Shown: positions 42,265 through 51,945, counted from the first letter of the stretch. The stretch is 64,000 nucleotides of DNA from Dorea sp. 5-2 (GCF_000403455.2 NZ_KE159715.1:335369-399368); one strand, 5' to 3'. Notes: generated by a model not told the origin, from the sequence alone. Program-made: numbers and translations.

Positions 42265-42909
42265 ATGAGTGTTATCGAAGAAAGAATAATAAAAAAAATA
42301 AAGAAAAACCGTATTTCTACAACGGAAATAGCAGATTGTTTAGGTAAAACGGGTGTATTGGAGAATGCACATGCAATAAATAGAGGACATTTTGCAGTAG
42401 GAAAAGTAAAATGGGTTTATGCTTATAACGAATCAAATTGGAGTATTCATGAGCAGGCGCGGGATGTCGAGGAAGGTGATATTGTTTTAATAGAAGCGTT
42501 TGATTGCGGAGAACGGGCTACGATCGGAGAACTTGTATCAAAGTATATTCTGTTATACCGTCAGGCGGAGGCAATCATTTCTAATGCAAATCTGAGGGAT
42601 GGAAATGACTTGATAAAACAAAATTATCCGATCTGGTGCAAAGGATTTACGCCGGTCGGATGTTTTAACAAATGGAATGAAGAGCCGTTAGATCCGGAAA
42701 TAGAAAGGGTACATAGAAAAAAATATGAGGGTGCTATAGCGGTATGTGATGACACTGGTGTGGTAATTATTCCCCAAAAGTTTCATAATGAGGATTTTTT
42801 GAAGAAATTAGATGATATAGAAGAACAAGAAGACATTTGGTTTGAGTGTTTAGATCACAAAAAGTGGGACACTTATGATATCGTATGTCTGAAAAAATAT
42901 TTGGAGTAG
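42265..42909 (+). CDS. RraA-family protein (possible aldolase)
   Basis: About 214 residues with the RraA/HMG-aldolase fold: NRISTTEIADCLGKTGVLEN at the start, the metal or substrate loop EGDIVLIEAFDCGERATIGE, and IAVCDDTGVVIIPQKF. Family members are either RNase E inhibitors or pyruvate-releasing aldolases, and RNase E inhibition is unlikely here. The insertion LLYRQAEAIISNANLRDGND departs from the family. It is unusual in a polysaccharide operon and may supply a keto or hydroxy acid for the ATP-grasp ligase upstream. The start may be the ATG at 42265 or the TTG at 42259; aaggag lies between 5 and 11 nt away. Confidence 0.75.
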   Translation: MSVIEERIIKKIKKNRISTTEIADCLGKTGVLENAHAINRGHFAVGKVKWVYAYNESNWSIHEQARDVEEGDIVLIEAFDCGERATIGELVSKYILLYRQAEAIISNANLRDGNDLIKQNYPIWCKGFTPVGCFNKWNEEPLDPEIERVHRKKYEGAIAVCDDTGVVIIPQKFHNEDFLKKLDDIEEQEDIWFECLDHKKWDTYDIVCLKKYLE

Positions 42910-42919
42910 AGGTTTGAAA

Positions 42920-43885
42920 ATGGATATTTCTTTTGTAATTCCCTGTTATTGCTCAGAAAAAAACCTTGAAAGTGTTATAAATGAAATTCATGTAGCAATG
43001 GCTCAAAGAGAAGATTTTGAATATGAAATAATTTTAGTTAATGACAATTCTAAGGATAATACAGAAGGTCTGATAAAGCAGCTGGCAGAAAAGGATCAGA
43101 GGATACTAGGCATTAATTTTTCAAAAAATTTTGGACAACCTGGCGCATTGATGGCTGGATTCAGGGCGGCTAAAGGAAATTACATCATGACATCCGATGA
43201 TGATGGACAGACTCCTGTGGGAAAAGTTTGGGAGTTTTATGAGAAGATTCAGGAGGGTTATGATATTGTATGTGCAAGATATACGGAAACAGCGCAGAAA
43301 TCAATGATCCGGCGCTTTGGAACAAAAGTAAATGAGTTCATGCTATATCATATGATAGAGAAGCCGAAAGATGTGGGAGTGGCTTCATTTTTTATGGCAA
43401 AAAGATTTGTAATTAAAGAAATAATACGTTATGAAAACCCCTATCCATATATTGCAGGTTTGTTATTAAGGACAAGCAATAAAATCGGTAATATTGAGAT
43501 GCAGCAACGCAGCCGGAGAACAGGGCATAGCGGATATACGTTCCGTAAGTTACTAAGTCTTTGGATCAATGGATTTACAGCCTTTTCTTTAAAACCTTTG
43601 AGAATCGGTTCTGCATTAGGATTTATCAGCGCTTTTCTTGGGTTTCTGATGCTAGTTTATATTTTGCTGAAAAAGATCTTCCTTCCTACAATACAGGCAG
43701 GTTATACTTCACAGATCGGTATTGTATTGTTGGTGGGAGGATTGATCTTATGTGTATTAGGGATTATAGGCGAATACATTGGGAGGATTTATATGTGTAT
43801 TAATAACGAACCACAGTATATTATAAAGAGCACAACAGAAGAAGGTAGTGAATGCAGGCGGGATTATGATGAAGGAAAGAGATAA
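42920..43885 (+). CDS. GtrB-like polyprenyl-phosphate glycosyltransferase (GT2, DPM1 type)
   Basis: About 321 residues. The GT2 catalytic domain (ISFVIPCYCSEKNLESVINE, NFGQPGALMAGFRAAKGNYI, MTSDDDGQTP) is followed by two C-terminal membrane spans (GSALGFISAFLGFLMLVYIL and GIVLLVGGLILCVLGIIGEY-IGRIY). This is the form of bactoprenol-phosphate glucosyltransferases, which make undecaprenyl-phosphate-linked monosaccharides. It starts a side-chain module with the GT-C protein and the two small flippase-like genes that follow. Confidence 0.88.
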   Translation: MDISFVIPCYCSEKNLESVINEIHVAMAQREDFEYEIILVNDNSKDNTEGLIKQLAEKDQRILGINFSKNFGQPGALMAGFRAAKGNYIMTSDDDGQTPVGKVWEFYEKIQEGYDIVCARYTETAQKSMIRRFGTKVNEFMLYHMIEKPKDVGVASFFMAKRFVIKEIIRYENPYPYIAGLLLRTSNKIGNIEMQQRSRRTGHSGYTFRKLLSLWINGFTAFSLKPLRIGSALGFISAFLGFLMLVYILLKKIFLPTIQAGYTSQIGIVLLVGGLILCVLGIIGEYIGRIYMCINNEPQYIIKSTTEEGSECRRDYDEGKR

Positions 43886-45758
43886 TGTACAATTAGCGCA
43901 AAAATCAGCAAAATTATTTTTTATTATATGTATTTTCTTGTACCCATTTATTCATTCATTTATAGGGATCGATCTGGGGGATACGGGATATCATTTGTAT
44001 GCGTTTGAAAATCTATATAAAAGTCCGGAATTAATAGGCTTTACTTCGTATTTTACTACATTTCTTGGGTGGGCATGGTTGAAAGTATTCTCAGGACTTG
44101 GAGTTTGGGGATTAAATCTTCTTGAGGTTATTCTTGAGATGTTGATGGCTTTTTCAGTATATAAAGTTCTAAGTCCTTATTTAGGGGAATTACAGACTCT
44201 GCTAGGAATTTTGTTTTCTGTGATGGCGTCGGATACGTATTTGAATATATTTAATTACCATCAATTTAATGTGTTTTTACTGATCTTGATCTTATGTTTC
44301 CAGTTTGTTGCAATTACAAGAGAAAAAAGAATATATAGTTTTTTGAGCGGTATTTGCTTCGGAATTATTATTTCCGCACGTATGGGAAGTATTACGGCAA
44401 TTGTAACATGCTTTTTATATGTATTCTGGTATTTAGTACATGATAAAAAGGCTGTTTTTCTGAGAAATCATATTTTTTCTTTTTTGGCAGGCGCTTTCTT
44501 GGCATTCGGCGGAGTATTGATACTGTTGACGGCAACTGGACAACTGCAATATTTTATAAATAATATCACCCGTTTGTCAGGATTGGCTGCGTCGTCTGAG
44601 GGTGGATATGGAATGGACAGTTTGTGGGAAACTTTCATTTTCGGAAATTTAGATGCCGTAGCGATTGGCGCAGTTTATCTGGCGGCTTTCTTTGTGTTAG
44701 TACTGGGAATGAGTTTGATATTAAAAAAGACAGATCCGGTCAAGTATAGAATCATGCGCATATTGATCGGCGCTGCGGCGGCGGGCATTGCAGTTTATCA
44801 GATGGTTTACGCCTATGATATGAATCCTGTTCCTAACTGGCCGCAGATGACAACAGGACCGGCTTTTATTATAGGAATTTTTTATGTAGTTACGTTTTTG
44901 TGCTTGATCTTTCATTTGTTTGGAAGCGAAAGAAAGAATGAGATTGCGCTTATTTGTGTAATGGCATTTATGTTACCGCTTTTAACAATTGCCGGATCTA
45001 ATACGGGAACAAAGCATGTTATCTTGGGCCTATGGTTTATTGCGCCGATCGTTGTATATACATTCTATGAATTTCTGTTCAACGAAGGTGTTTTTGAAAC
45101 AGTAAAAAGTGTTTTTGAAAAAATAGGAGTTATGGTTCCGAAGGTCAGCTGGGTCGTATCTCTTTGCATTTTACTGCTTTGCTTTAGTGGAAAATTTTTG
45201 AATATGCTATATTATACTATGAATTTTGAAAGTGTAGACAGAAGTATGATCAATAGTAGGATTGATAGTCCTAAATTGAAATTTTTGTTAACGACTGAAC
45301 GAGAGGCAGATGCAGTAAATGGAGTCTTAGATGAGATTGGGAAAGGGAATATCAAAGAGGATCATTCGCTGATCGTATTTGGCGGATCTATTATGTATTA
45401 TTATCTGACAGAAATGGACTCCTTTGTACAACCATGGTTTACAAATGGGGTGTACTCTTTAGACTCTGTGCAGGAAGATATTGAAAAGGGATATGAAAAA
45501 TTTGATAACCTCCCTGTTGTTATTTATGGAAGGACCAATAATTATTATGGTTTTTATAGTTATGATCACGAGATACAATTGGAGAACGAAAAAAATAATA
45601 TGTATTCCGGGAAGAAGGAACTTTTGCTTGGATTTCTGGAAGAGAACGAATACAGCCTGCAATATATGAATGATTATTATCTGGTATTTTATCCGCCGGA
45701 TATTCAGGACGAAGTCAATACAGAATATAGAGAATATATAATATCGGAAGGGAATTAA
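43866..45758 (+). CDS. GT-C-type membrane glycosyltransferase
   Basis: About 630 residues from the ATG at 43866, overlapping gtrB-like by 20 bp. At least ten hydrophobic spans precede a soluble C-terminal domain (about 150 residues). The first loop contains the acidic pair GIDLGDTGYHLYAFENLYKS, where GT-C enzymes carry their catalytic acid. It would transfer the undecaprenyl-phosphate-linked sugar made by GtrB onto the glycan outside the membrane. Confidence 0.75.
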   Translation: MMKERDNVQLAQKSAKLFFIICIFLYPFIHSFIGIDLGDTGYHLYAFENLYKSPELIGFTSYFTTFLGWAWLKVFSGLGVWGLNLLEVILEMLMAFSVYKVLSPYLGELQTLLGILFSVMASDTYLNIFNYHQFNVFLLILILCFQFVAITREKRIYSFLSGICFGIIISARMGSITAIVTCFLYVFWYLVHDKKAVFLRNHIFSFLAGAFLAFGGVLILLTATGQLQYFINNITRLSGLAASSEGGYGMDSLWETFIFGNLDAVAIGAVYLAAFFVLVLGMSLILKKTDPVKYRIMRILIGAAAAGIAVYQMVYAYDMNPVPNWPQMTTGPAFIIGIFYVVTFLCLIFHLFGSERKNEIALICVMAFMLPLLTIAGSNTGTKHVILGLWFIAPIVVYTFYEFLFNEGVFETVKSVFEKIGVMVPKVSWVVSLCILLLCFSGKFLNMLYYTMNFESVDRSMINSRIDSPKLKFLLTTEREADAVNGVLDEIGKGNIKEDHSLIVFGGSIMYYYLTEMDSFVQPWFTNGVYSLDSVQEDIEKGYEKFDNLPVVIYGRTNNYYGFYSYDHEIQLENEKNNMYSGKKELLLGFLEENEYSLQYMNDYYLVFYPPDIQDEVNTEYREYIISEGN

Positions 45759-45762
45759 AACA

Positions 45763-46125
45763 GTGAAGAAGAATCTGTTAAATAAAAAAATATTGATTTC
45801 TATTTCTTTATTTTTGGCGGTTGGATTGTATAGTTCTTCGGCTGTTTTGGGAAAGTTTTCTGCGTTTTATGATTTATTTTCTATTTCGTGGTTATTGTTG
45901 TATGGAGGCTCTTTGGGAGTTTTGTTTCTTTATTCTATAATCTGGCAGTTGATTTTAGAGAGGATCTCTCTGGCGCAGGCGTATATGTCAAAAGGCTTTT
46001 ATTATGGATTTATATTATTATGGTCTGGCGTTATTTTTGGAGAGTTCATTAAGTGGAATCAGGTAGTAGGAGTCGTTATTATAACAATAGGAATTATAGT
46101 GGGGAAAACAGATGATGATCGGTAG
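45763..46125 (+). CDS. Small EamA/SMR-like membrane protein, subunit 1 (ArnE/F-like)
   Basis: A 120-residue protein with four membrane spans of the small drug/metabolite transporter type, starting at a GTG preceded by ggaagggaatt. The SISWLLLYGGSLGVLFLYSI and AYMSKGFYYGFILLWSGVIF segments follow the EmrE-like pattern. It overlaps the second small transporter gene by 14 bp. Paired four-span proteins such as ArnE/ArnF flip undecaprenyl-phosphate sugars, which fits its place between GtrB/GT-C genes and the rest of the operon. Confidence 0.75.
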   Translation: MKKNLLNKKILISISLFLAVGLYSSSAVLGKFSAFYDLFSISWLLLYGGSLGVLFLYSIIWQLILERISLAQAYMSKGFYYGFILLWSGVIFGEFIKWNQVVGVVIITIGIIVGKTDDDR

Positions 46126-46447
46126 TATATTTGCTTTGGCGAGTGTGTTCATAGGGGCAGTTTCCCAGATATTATTAAAATCAGCGGCAAATAGAGAACA
46201 TAAAAATTTTTTGAAGAAGTTTCTTAATTTTACGGTAATCACGGCATATGGCATGATGTTGGGATCTTCCTTATGCAGCATGCTTAGTATGCGGTATTTA
46301 GAGTTAAACTTGATGCCGGTGTTTCAGGCAACAAGTTTTTTTTGGGTGTTATTGTTATCAAGGCTGATATTAAAAGAAAAAGTATATAGAAAAAATGTAT
46401 TGGGTATCTGTATTATTTTTTTAGGGATTCTTGTGTATTTAATTTAA
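46112..46447 (+). CDS. Small EamA/SMR-like membrane protein, subunit 2
   Basis: A 111-residue four-span protein (ASVFIGAVSQILLKSAANRE at the start, LRLILKEKVYRKNVLGICII-like end) of the EamA/SMR fold. The N-terminal SQILLK is the usual family motif. It probably forms a heterodimer with the overlapping gene upstream and flips the undecaprenyl-phosphate-linked side-chain sugar. Confidence 0.78.
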   Translation: MMIGSIFALASVFIGAVSQILLKSAANREHKNFLKKFLNFTVITAYGMMLGSSLCSMLSMRYLELNLMPVFQATSFFWVLLLSRLILKEKVYRKNVLGICIIFLGILVYLI

Positions 46448-46631
46448 GATCGTTTTCTGGTGTACTTCGATATACTCTTAAGCAGTAGTTGAAACATGGT
46501 CTAAGTCGAAGTAGTGGAATGAAAAGGTGAAACAAAATATGGGAGGAGGGGGGAATGGCAATTGGGTAAATAGGTTTTAGGAAGTTATACGCAGGGGGAG
46601 TACAAAAGGGAAACATAAAAGAAAGGTTGTA

Positions 46632-48941
46632 ATGAAAATGAAAGCAAGAGGTAAAAAGTATATTAGCCTGATTTTGACAGGTATAATGAGTCTTAGTATA
46701 TGTCTGCCCGCATATGCATCGAGTGAAGAACCGGATAAGGTTGTCTTAGAGACGGTTTCAGAGGAAGCAGTGTCAGAAGATGTGGAACATGAAGAAGAAA
46801 ATAAAGAAAATATTACGGATGAAGTTGTTGACGGGGGCGGTGAGGAACTAGCAGAAGATACGGATCAAGTTTCGGACGATGACATGCAGGAATCAGGAAA
46901 CGAAGAGCCGGCTGACAAACAAGAAGATTCCGTCAGTGAAAATGAGGAAACAGGTGCAAATGTCCCATCGGAAGGAAATGAAGAAAATGTAAGTAAGACA
47001 GAAGATGAGGAGACGGAAAGTGAGACCGGAAAAGAGGCTTTAGAGGAAGAGCCGGCGGAAGAAGCCAATGAACTGGCTAGGGTGGCAAATTCTTTTAGAA
47101 TAGAAGGCGGCGTGCTGAAAGAATATACAGGTACAGGCGGAGCGGTGACGATTCCCAGTAATGTGACGGAAATTGCCGCTAGGGCATTTCAGGGCAGAAC
47201 AGGGATCACGAGTGTGCGTATTCCTGGAAATGTTAAAAAAATAGGGTATTCTGCTTTTTCGGGTTGTATTGGAATTACATCATTAACAATAAGTTCTGGT
47301 GTGGTGGAGATCGGGGATTCTGCGTTTGATGGATGTAATGCCTTGCGAAGCGTAACGATTCCGGGTACCGTTGTGAGTATAGGGGCTTATGCATTTGCTC
47401 GTTGTAATATTCCGGGCAAAGTTATTATAGGTTCGGGTGTACAGACGATAGGTTCTAGCGCCTTTTTCAGTAATCAGATTACTGAAATCACAATTCCGGA
47501 TAGTGTAAAAGAGATGGGTGTCAGTACATTTAGTTCCTGTAAAGATCTGAAGCGAGTGGTATTGGGAAAAGGATTGGTCAGTGTTCCGAACTATGCTTTT
47601 TATGAATGTGGCAGCCTGACTTCGGTCACATTGGGGAATATAAAGAGCATTGGGAATTTTGCTTTTGAGGGGTGCATTAGCATAGCAAGCATTGAGATTC
47701 CTGATACTCTGGAAAGTCTCGGGTGGGAATCATTTGGCGGAGCCAGCAGCTTAAAAGCACTGTCGTTGGGGAAGAATGTAAGCACTATTGATAAATATTG
47801 CTTTCGCGGTTGCAGTAGTTTAGCGAATATTAAGTGGAATTCTAAACTCTCTGTTATAAGGGATTATGCATTCGAAGGAACCGCTATTACTTCTTTGATA
47901 ATACCGAATTCTGTTATAGAAGTTGGAGGAAGTGCATTTAGAAATTGCACAAGCCTGGAGTCTGTGGTAGTAGGGACTGGTATGACCGATATTTCCAATA
48001 ATATTTTTAGCAACTGCATTTCACTAAGAACGGTGAAGATGAATGGACAGGTTACACGTATTTCTGCAGACGCCTTTAACGGGTGTAAAAGCCTGACTAG
48101 CATTAATATCCCGGATTCTGTAACTATTATTGGTTATAGGGCGTTTCAGGACTGTAGTTCTTTAAGCACTTTGAAATTAGGCAATGGAGTTACTTCTATT
48201 GGACATAGTGTATTCAGTAACTGTATTTCTTTGAAAGCAATCTATATGTCATATTATCTTTCTGAGTGGGGAAGCTACACGGTGGATGGCTGCACGAATG
48301 TGGTCGCATACATATATAATGATGCAAAGAAAGCGATACAATGGGCAAAGGATAATAATATAAAATATCAGTTGATAGGGGATCTTCGGCCTAATGCGGT
48401 GACGGGATTGCGGGCGATGGCGGCAGGAAAGAAGAGGGTTCGTCTTACTTGGAATGAATCTGCAGGCGCTGACGGGTATTTGATCTATGCAACCAAGAAC
48501 GGAAGATACGGCTCGGTTGGAAATACTACGAATCTTACTTATGTAGATACAAAAGCGTTGGATACAGATTATAATTTTTATTGGGTATTTCCATATTATA
48601 AAAATTCAAGCGGAAAGATGATCGTGGGTGAAACACCGAAGTATGTTTATGCAAAGGGTGTCACTGCAGCAGTTGCGAATTTGAAAGCCGCATCCGTAAA
48701 AGGAGGAGTGAAACTTACTTGGAATCCTTCATATGGAGCGGAGGGTTATCTGGTATATGGACAGGTGGCGGGGAAGCCATATGGATATGTGGGAATGACT
48801 ACAATGGGAACTACATTCACAGACAAAAGCGCTTCTAGATCGGTCTATAATTTTTATTGGGTATTTCCATATCATAAGGATTCGAAAGGCAAGATGATCG
48901 TAGGCGGAACCCCGAAATATACATATGGAAGGGCAATGTAA
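46632..48941 (+). CDS. BspA-like leucine-rich-repeat surface protein
   Basis: A 769-residue secreted protein. A signal peptide (KYISLILTGIMSLSICLPAY-AS) is followed by a Glu/Asp-rich low-complexity region (about 34-150), then about 18 LRR_5/BspA repeats of 22-23 residues with the F-x-x-C-x-x-L-x-x-(I/V)-x-(I/L)-P pattern (about 155-590), and two fibronectin-III-like C-terminal repeats, each with NFYWVFPY and a KMIVG-x-TPKY end. No LPXTG, membrane anchor or LysM is seen, so retention would rely on binding to the polysaccharide or the wall. BspA-type LRR proteins mediate adhesion. Being inside an EPS operon suggests a joint role in adhesion. It is separated by 184 bp from upstream genes; no confident promoter was found there. 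Confidence 0.85.
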   Translation: MKMKARGKKYISLILTGIMSLSICLPAYASSEEPDKVVLETVSEEAVSEDVEHEEENKENITDEVVDGGGEELAEDTDQVSDDDMQESGNEEPADKQEDSVSENEETGANVPSEGNEENVSKTEDEETESETGKEALEEEPAEEANELARVANSFRIEGGVLKEYTGTGGAVTIPSNVTEIAARAFQGRTGITSVRIPGNVKKIGYSAFSGCIGITSLTISSGVVEIGDSAFDGCNALRSVTIPGTVVSIGAYAFARCNIPGKVIIGSGVQTIGSSAFFSNQITEITIPDSVKEMGVSTFSSCKDLKRVVLGKGLVSVPNYAFYECGSLTSVTLGNIKSIGNFAFEGCISIASIEIPDTLESLGWESFGGASSLKALSLGKNVSTIDKYCFRGCSSLANIKWNSKLSVIRDYAFEGTAITSLIIPNSVIEVGGSAFRNCTSLESVVVGTGMTDISNNIFSNCISLRTVKMNGQVTRISADAFNGCKSLTSINIPDSVTIIGYRAFQDCSSLSTLKLGNGVTSIGHSVFSNCISLKAIYMSYYLSEWGSYTVDGCTNVVAYIYNDAKKAIQWAKDNNIKYQLIGDLRPNAVTGLRAMAAGKKRVRLTWNESAGADGYLIYATKNGRYGSVGNTTNLTYVDTKALDTDYNFYWVFPYYKNSSGKMIVGETPKYVYAKGVTAAVANLKAASVKGGVKLTWNPSYGAEGYLVYGQVAGKPYGYVGMTTMGTTFTDKSASRSVYNFYWVFPYHKDSKGKMIVGGTPKYTYGRAM

Positions 48942-48985
48942 GTCAAGCTGATATATATTTGATGAAAGGAAACTGAGGAAAAGAT

Positions 48986-50488
48986 ATGAATTTTACTACG
49001 CCTATATTTATCTTTATCTTTTTCCCTATTGCAATAGCGGCTTATTTAACAGTAGATTTTCTGGAACACAAGAGAATATTTTCTTCTTTTTTTGGTAGAT
49101 TCAGAATAAAAGACATCTGTCTCATAGCCTTAAGCCTGCTTTTTTATATGTGGGCATGTTTTGACGATGTTATAAAGTTGGTACTTTATATTACGGTTGT
49201 CTGGTTGGCAGGCCGTTGGATCGGCAGGAACTGCGGATTATATATGCGTGTATTTCAGGATGGCAAGGACGGCAGCGAGAGGGATCATAGAAAGCTTCCG
49301 ATCGCAGTGTTCATACTGTCAGGCAGTATCCTGATAGTGTTATTTTGCCTGATACATTATAAGTATATGCCGTTGTTAACAGAAATATGGAACTATTTGT
49401 TCCGAGGGAAACTGGTACGGGAATCTATCTTAGCTCCGATAGGGATTTCTTTCATCACATTTTCTGCAATCTCTTATTTGGTCGATATCTATCGTGAAGA
49501 CGCGCTGTCAGGCAATCTGTTAGATTGTATACTGTATCTGTCCTTTTTTCCAAAAGTGATCTCCGGACCGATCGTGTTATGGAAGGATTTTAAGCCAATG
49601 CTTGAACGGCGTATGGTAACGCTGGAAAGCTTCATAAATGGGATGAACCGGGTTATGATCGGTTTTGTCAAGAAATTAATCCTGGCAGATCAATTTGGCG
49701 CGTGTATTGCGGATGTAATTGCCAGTGAGACAGATATAATTACCGGGTGGGGGATCGCGTTTTTATACATGCTGCAGATCTATTATGATTTTTCCGGGTA
49801 TTCGGATATCGCGCTAGGCATTGCAAGATTATTGGGTTTTGAATTCGAAGAGAATTTTAATTTTCCATATCGTTCTGTATCGGTCTCGGAATTTTGGAGG
49901 CGTTGGCACATTTCCCTTGGCAGATGGTTTCGGGAGTATGTTTATTTTCCCCTTGGCGGAAGCCGCGCAGGGAAGCAAAAGGCGCTGCGCAATGTTGCCG
50001 TTGTATTTATTCTGACAGGAGTATGGCACGGCGCCGGATGGAATTATATTCTCTGGGGCGGGATCAATGGAGTCATGGTGATGCTTGAGAAAGTGATAAA
50101 AGATAAGAAATTCTATCAGATGCAGCCAGCTGTGCTGAAGTGGTTTGTTACGATGGGGATCACTTTCTTTTGCTGGCAGTTCTTTAGGTTTCCTACGCTG
50201 CGGGAAACGTGGGAGTGGATGAAGCTCATGTTCGGTGTGCTTGAAGTCGAGACGGTATACTATTCCTGGAAGCACTATTTTGATGCGCAGATGATCACTT
50301 TGATGCTGGCAGGAGCAGTCGGGGCTGTGTTATTCGGCTGTGAGAGGGGGCAAGGGCTGTACCGAAAGTGCGTGAGCAGTAGAGTGGGATTTTTGGTGCA
50401 GGAAATTATATTGCTCCTTCTTTTTTGCACAGCGATAATTTTTATGATTAATTCTACTTATAGTCCATTTATTTATTTTCAATATTAA
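48986..50488 (+). CDS. MBOAT-family membrane O-acyltransferase (AlgI/DltB type), first copy
   Basis: A 500-residue polytopic protein with the AlgI-type landmarks: LAPIGISFITFSAISYLVDI, LYLSFFPKVISGPIVLW, YDFSGYSDIALGIARLLGFE, FWRRWHISLGRWFREYVYFP and the catalytic histidine in GVWHGAGWNYILWG. Such enzymes pass acetyl groups across the membrane for glycan O-acetylation. It is paired with the DHHW protein 12 bp downstream, as AlgI is with AlgJ/AlgX. Confidence 0.9.
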   Translation: MNFTTPIFIFIFFPIAIAAYLTVDFLEHKRIFSSFFGRFRIKDICLIALSLLFYMWACFDDVIKLVLYITVVWLAGRWIGRNCGLYMRVFQDGKDGSERDHRKLPIAVFILSGSILIVLFCLIHYKYMPLLTEIWNYLFRGKLVRESILAPIGISFITFSAISYLVDIYREDALSGNLLDCILYLSFFPKVISGPIVLWKDFKPMLERRMVTLESFINGMNRVMIGFVKKLILADQFGACIADVIASETDIITGWGIAFLYMLQIYYDFSGYSDIALGIARLLGFEFEENFNFPYRSVSVSEFWRRWHISLGRWFREYVYFPLGGSRAGKQKALRNVAVVFILTGVWHGAGWNYILWGGINGVMVMLEKVIKDKKFYQMQPAVLKWFVTMGITFFCWQFFRFPTLRETWEWMKLMFGVLEVETVYYSWKHYFDAQMITLMLAGAVGAVLFGCERGQGLYRKCVSSRVGFLVQEIILLLLFCTAIIFMINSTYSPFIYFQY

Positions 50489-50500
50489 GGAGACATAAGC

Positions 50501-51877
50501 ATGAAATTAATAAAGGGTATGGCGGTTTTTGGTTTCTGGATGATCCTTTTGACGCCGGTTTTGACGTTTAATTTCGAGGAAGGGGCTATTTCTGAAATTG
50601 ATAACCGTGAACTCTCGACGAATCCATTTTCGGCGGAAGCAAGAGAGAAGGGTGATCTGACGGGGAACATAGAGAACTATGTGGAGGATCGTATCGGTTT
50701 CAGGGATGACATGATCCTAGCTTATACGATTATGAATGACAGAGTGTTCGGAAAGATGGTACATCCTTCGTATGTATATGGGAAGGATGGATATGTGTTT
50801 GGCGCGGGTCTGAATGTCTACCCATGTTACAGCGAATTTCACGAAGAATTCGCAGACATGGTCCTAAAGGTTCAAAATTACTGTTCGGAACGCAATGTGC
50901 CGTTTTTATTTGTATTTAACCCGGCGAAACCTGCCGTATTAACAAGATATATACCAGAAGGCCAGAATTATGATCGGGATTGGGTTGGTCAATTTCTGGC
51001 GGCATTGGATGAACGCGGCGTGCATTATATTGATAATACGGGAATTTTGTGCGAGAAGACCGCGGAAGGTGAAGTTGTATTTAATAAAAAATACGATGCA
51101 AATCATTGGAATGATCTGGGGGCGTTATATGGGGCGAATCAGATTCTTAAGTCATTGCAGGCAGAGATCCCGCAGGTGCATGTGAATAATGCGGAGGATA
51201 TTATCTATGATGAGGTCTTGAAGACGACGCTTCTTGTCTCTGAATTTCCGATTAATGAGATGGTGCCGAATATTTCCATTAACATGCAGTGGGAGAGTGT
51301 ATCGGAAGATTATAGGGAAGAACTCTTCTTGGATGAAAATTATCATGCATTTGAATATTTTCGTAATCCTATACGGGCAGAAGAAGGTTCGCCTCGTGCG
51401 TTGGTGTTTCAGGGAAGCTATATGAACGAATATGGATATAAGTATCTGATGAATGGATTTAGCGAGTATATTTACGTGCATGATTATCAGAATATTATAA
51501 ACTTTCCATATTATTACAATATATTCAAACCAGAATGCGTTGTGTTTGAAGTTGCGGAATATACACTTGAAGATGGATATTTTGACAGAGAACGTATGCG
51601 TACGATGGCGTTGAATCCGACACTTGAAAGTGTGTTGAATAAGGGCGGTGTTGTCCGGAGCGAGGTTGCAACCGAGATAGATCTGATTATTGAAAATGGG
51701 AGTAAGCTGACTAAGATTATGTGGGCGCCGGGTTCAGGGATATCATATGGATGGCTCAAATTGGACGAAGGGAATGTGTACGATCTGCTGTGTGAGGGTG
51801 AAGCAGGATATAGTGTAACGATCTTGACGGAAGAATATGAACAGTATAAGGAAACGATGGAGATTCTTTATTATTAG
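50501..51877 (+). CDS. DHHW/AlgX-like SGNH-type O-acetylation partner, first copy
   Basis: A 458-residue protein with an N-terminal signal anchor (GMAVFGFWMILLTPVLTF) and an extracellular SGNH-like domain. Landmarks are NIENYVEDRIGFRDDMILAY, LFVFNPAKPAVLTRYIPEG and KYDANHWNDLGALYGA, the counterpart of the DxHHW catalytic motif with Asn in place of the first His. It would receive acetyl groups from the preceding MBOAT protein and transfer them to the polysaccharide. The NHW variant may alter activity. Confidence 0.8.
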   Translation: MKLIKGMAVFGFWMILLTPVLTFNFEEGAISEIDNRELSTNPFSAEAREKGDLTGNIENYVEDRIGFRDDMILAYTIMNDRVFGKMVHPSYVYGKDGYVFGAGLNVYPCYSEFHEEFADMVLKVQNYCSERNVPFLFVFNPAKPAVLTRYIPEGQNYDRDWVGQFLAALDERGVHYIDNTGILCEKTAEGEVVFNKKYDANHWNDLGALYGANQILKSLQAEIPQVHVNNAEDIIYDEVLKTTLLVSEFPINEMVPNISINMQWESVSEDYREELFLDENYHAFEYFRNPIRAEEGSPRALVFQGSYMNEYGYKYLMNGFSEYIYVHDYQNIINFPYYYNIFKPECVVFEVAEYTLEDGYFDRERMRTMALNPTLESVLNKGGVVRSEVATEIDLIIENGSKLTKIMWAPGSGISYGWLKLDEGNVYDLLCEGEAGYSVTILTEEYEQYKETMEILYY

Positions 51878-51945
51878 TTTGATTGCTCTGCGACCGTAAA
51901 AAATCAGGAAGTGATCAATATATAGTGATAAGTGAGGTGTTAACA

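Noticed and set aside
46463..46513. 8-bp inverted repeat TACTTCGA/TCGAAGTA upstream of the LRR gene
   Set aside because: Short, widely spaced and not associated with a promoter; could be chance.
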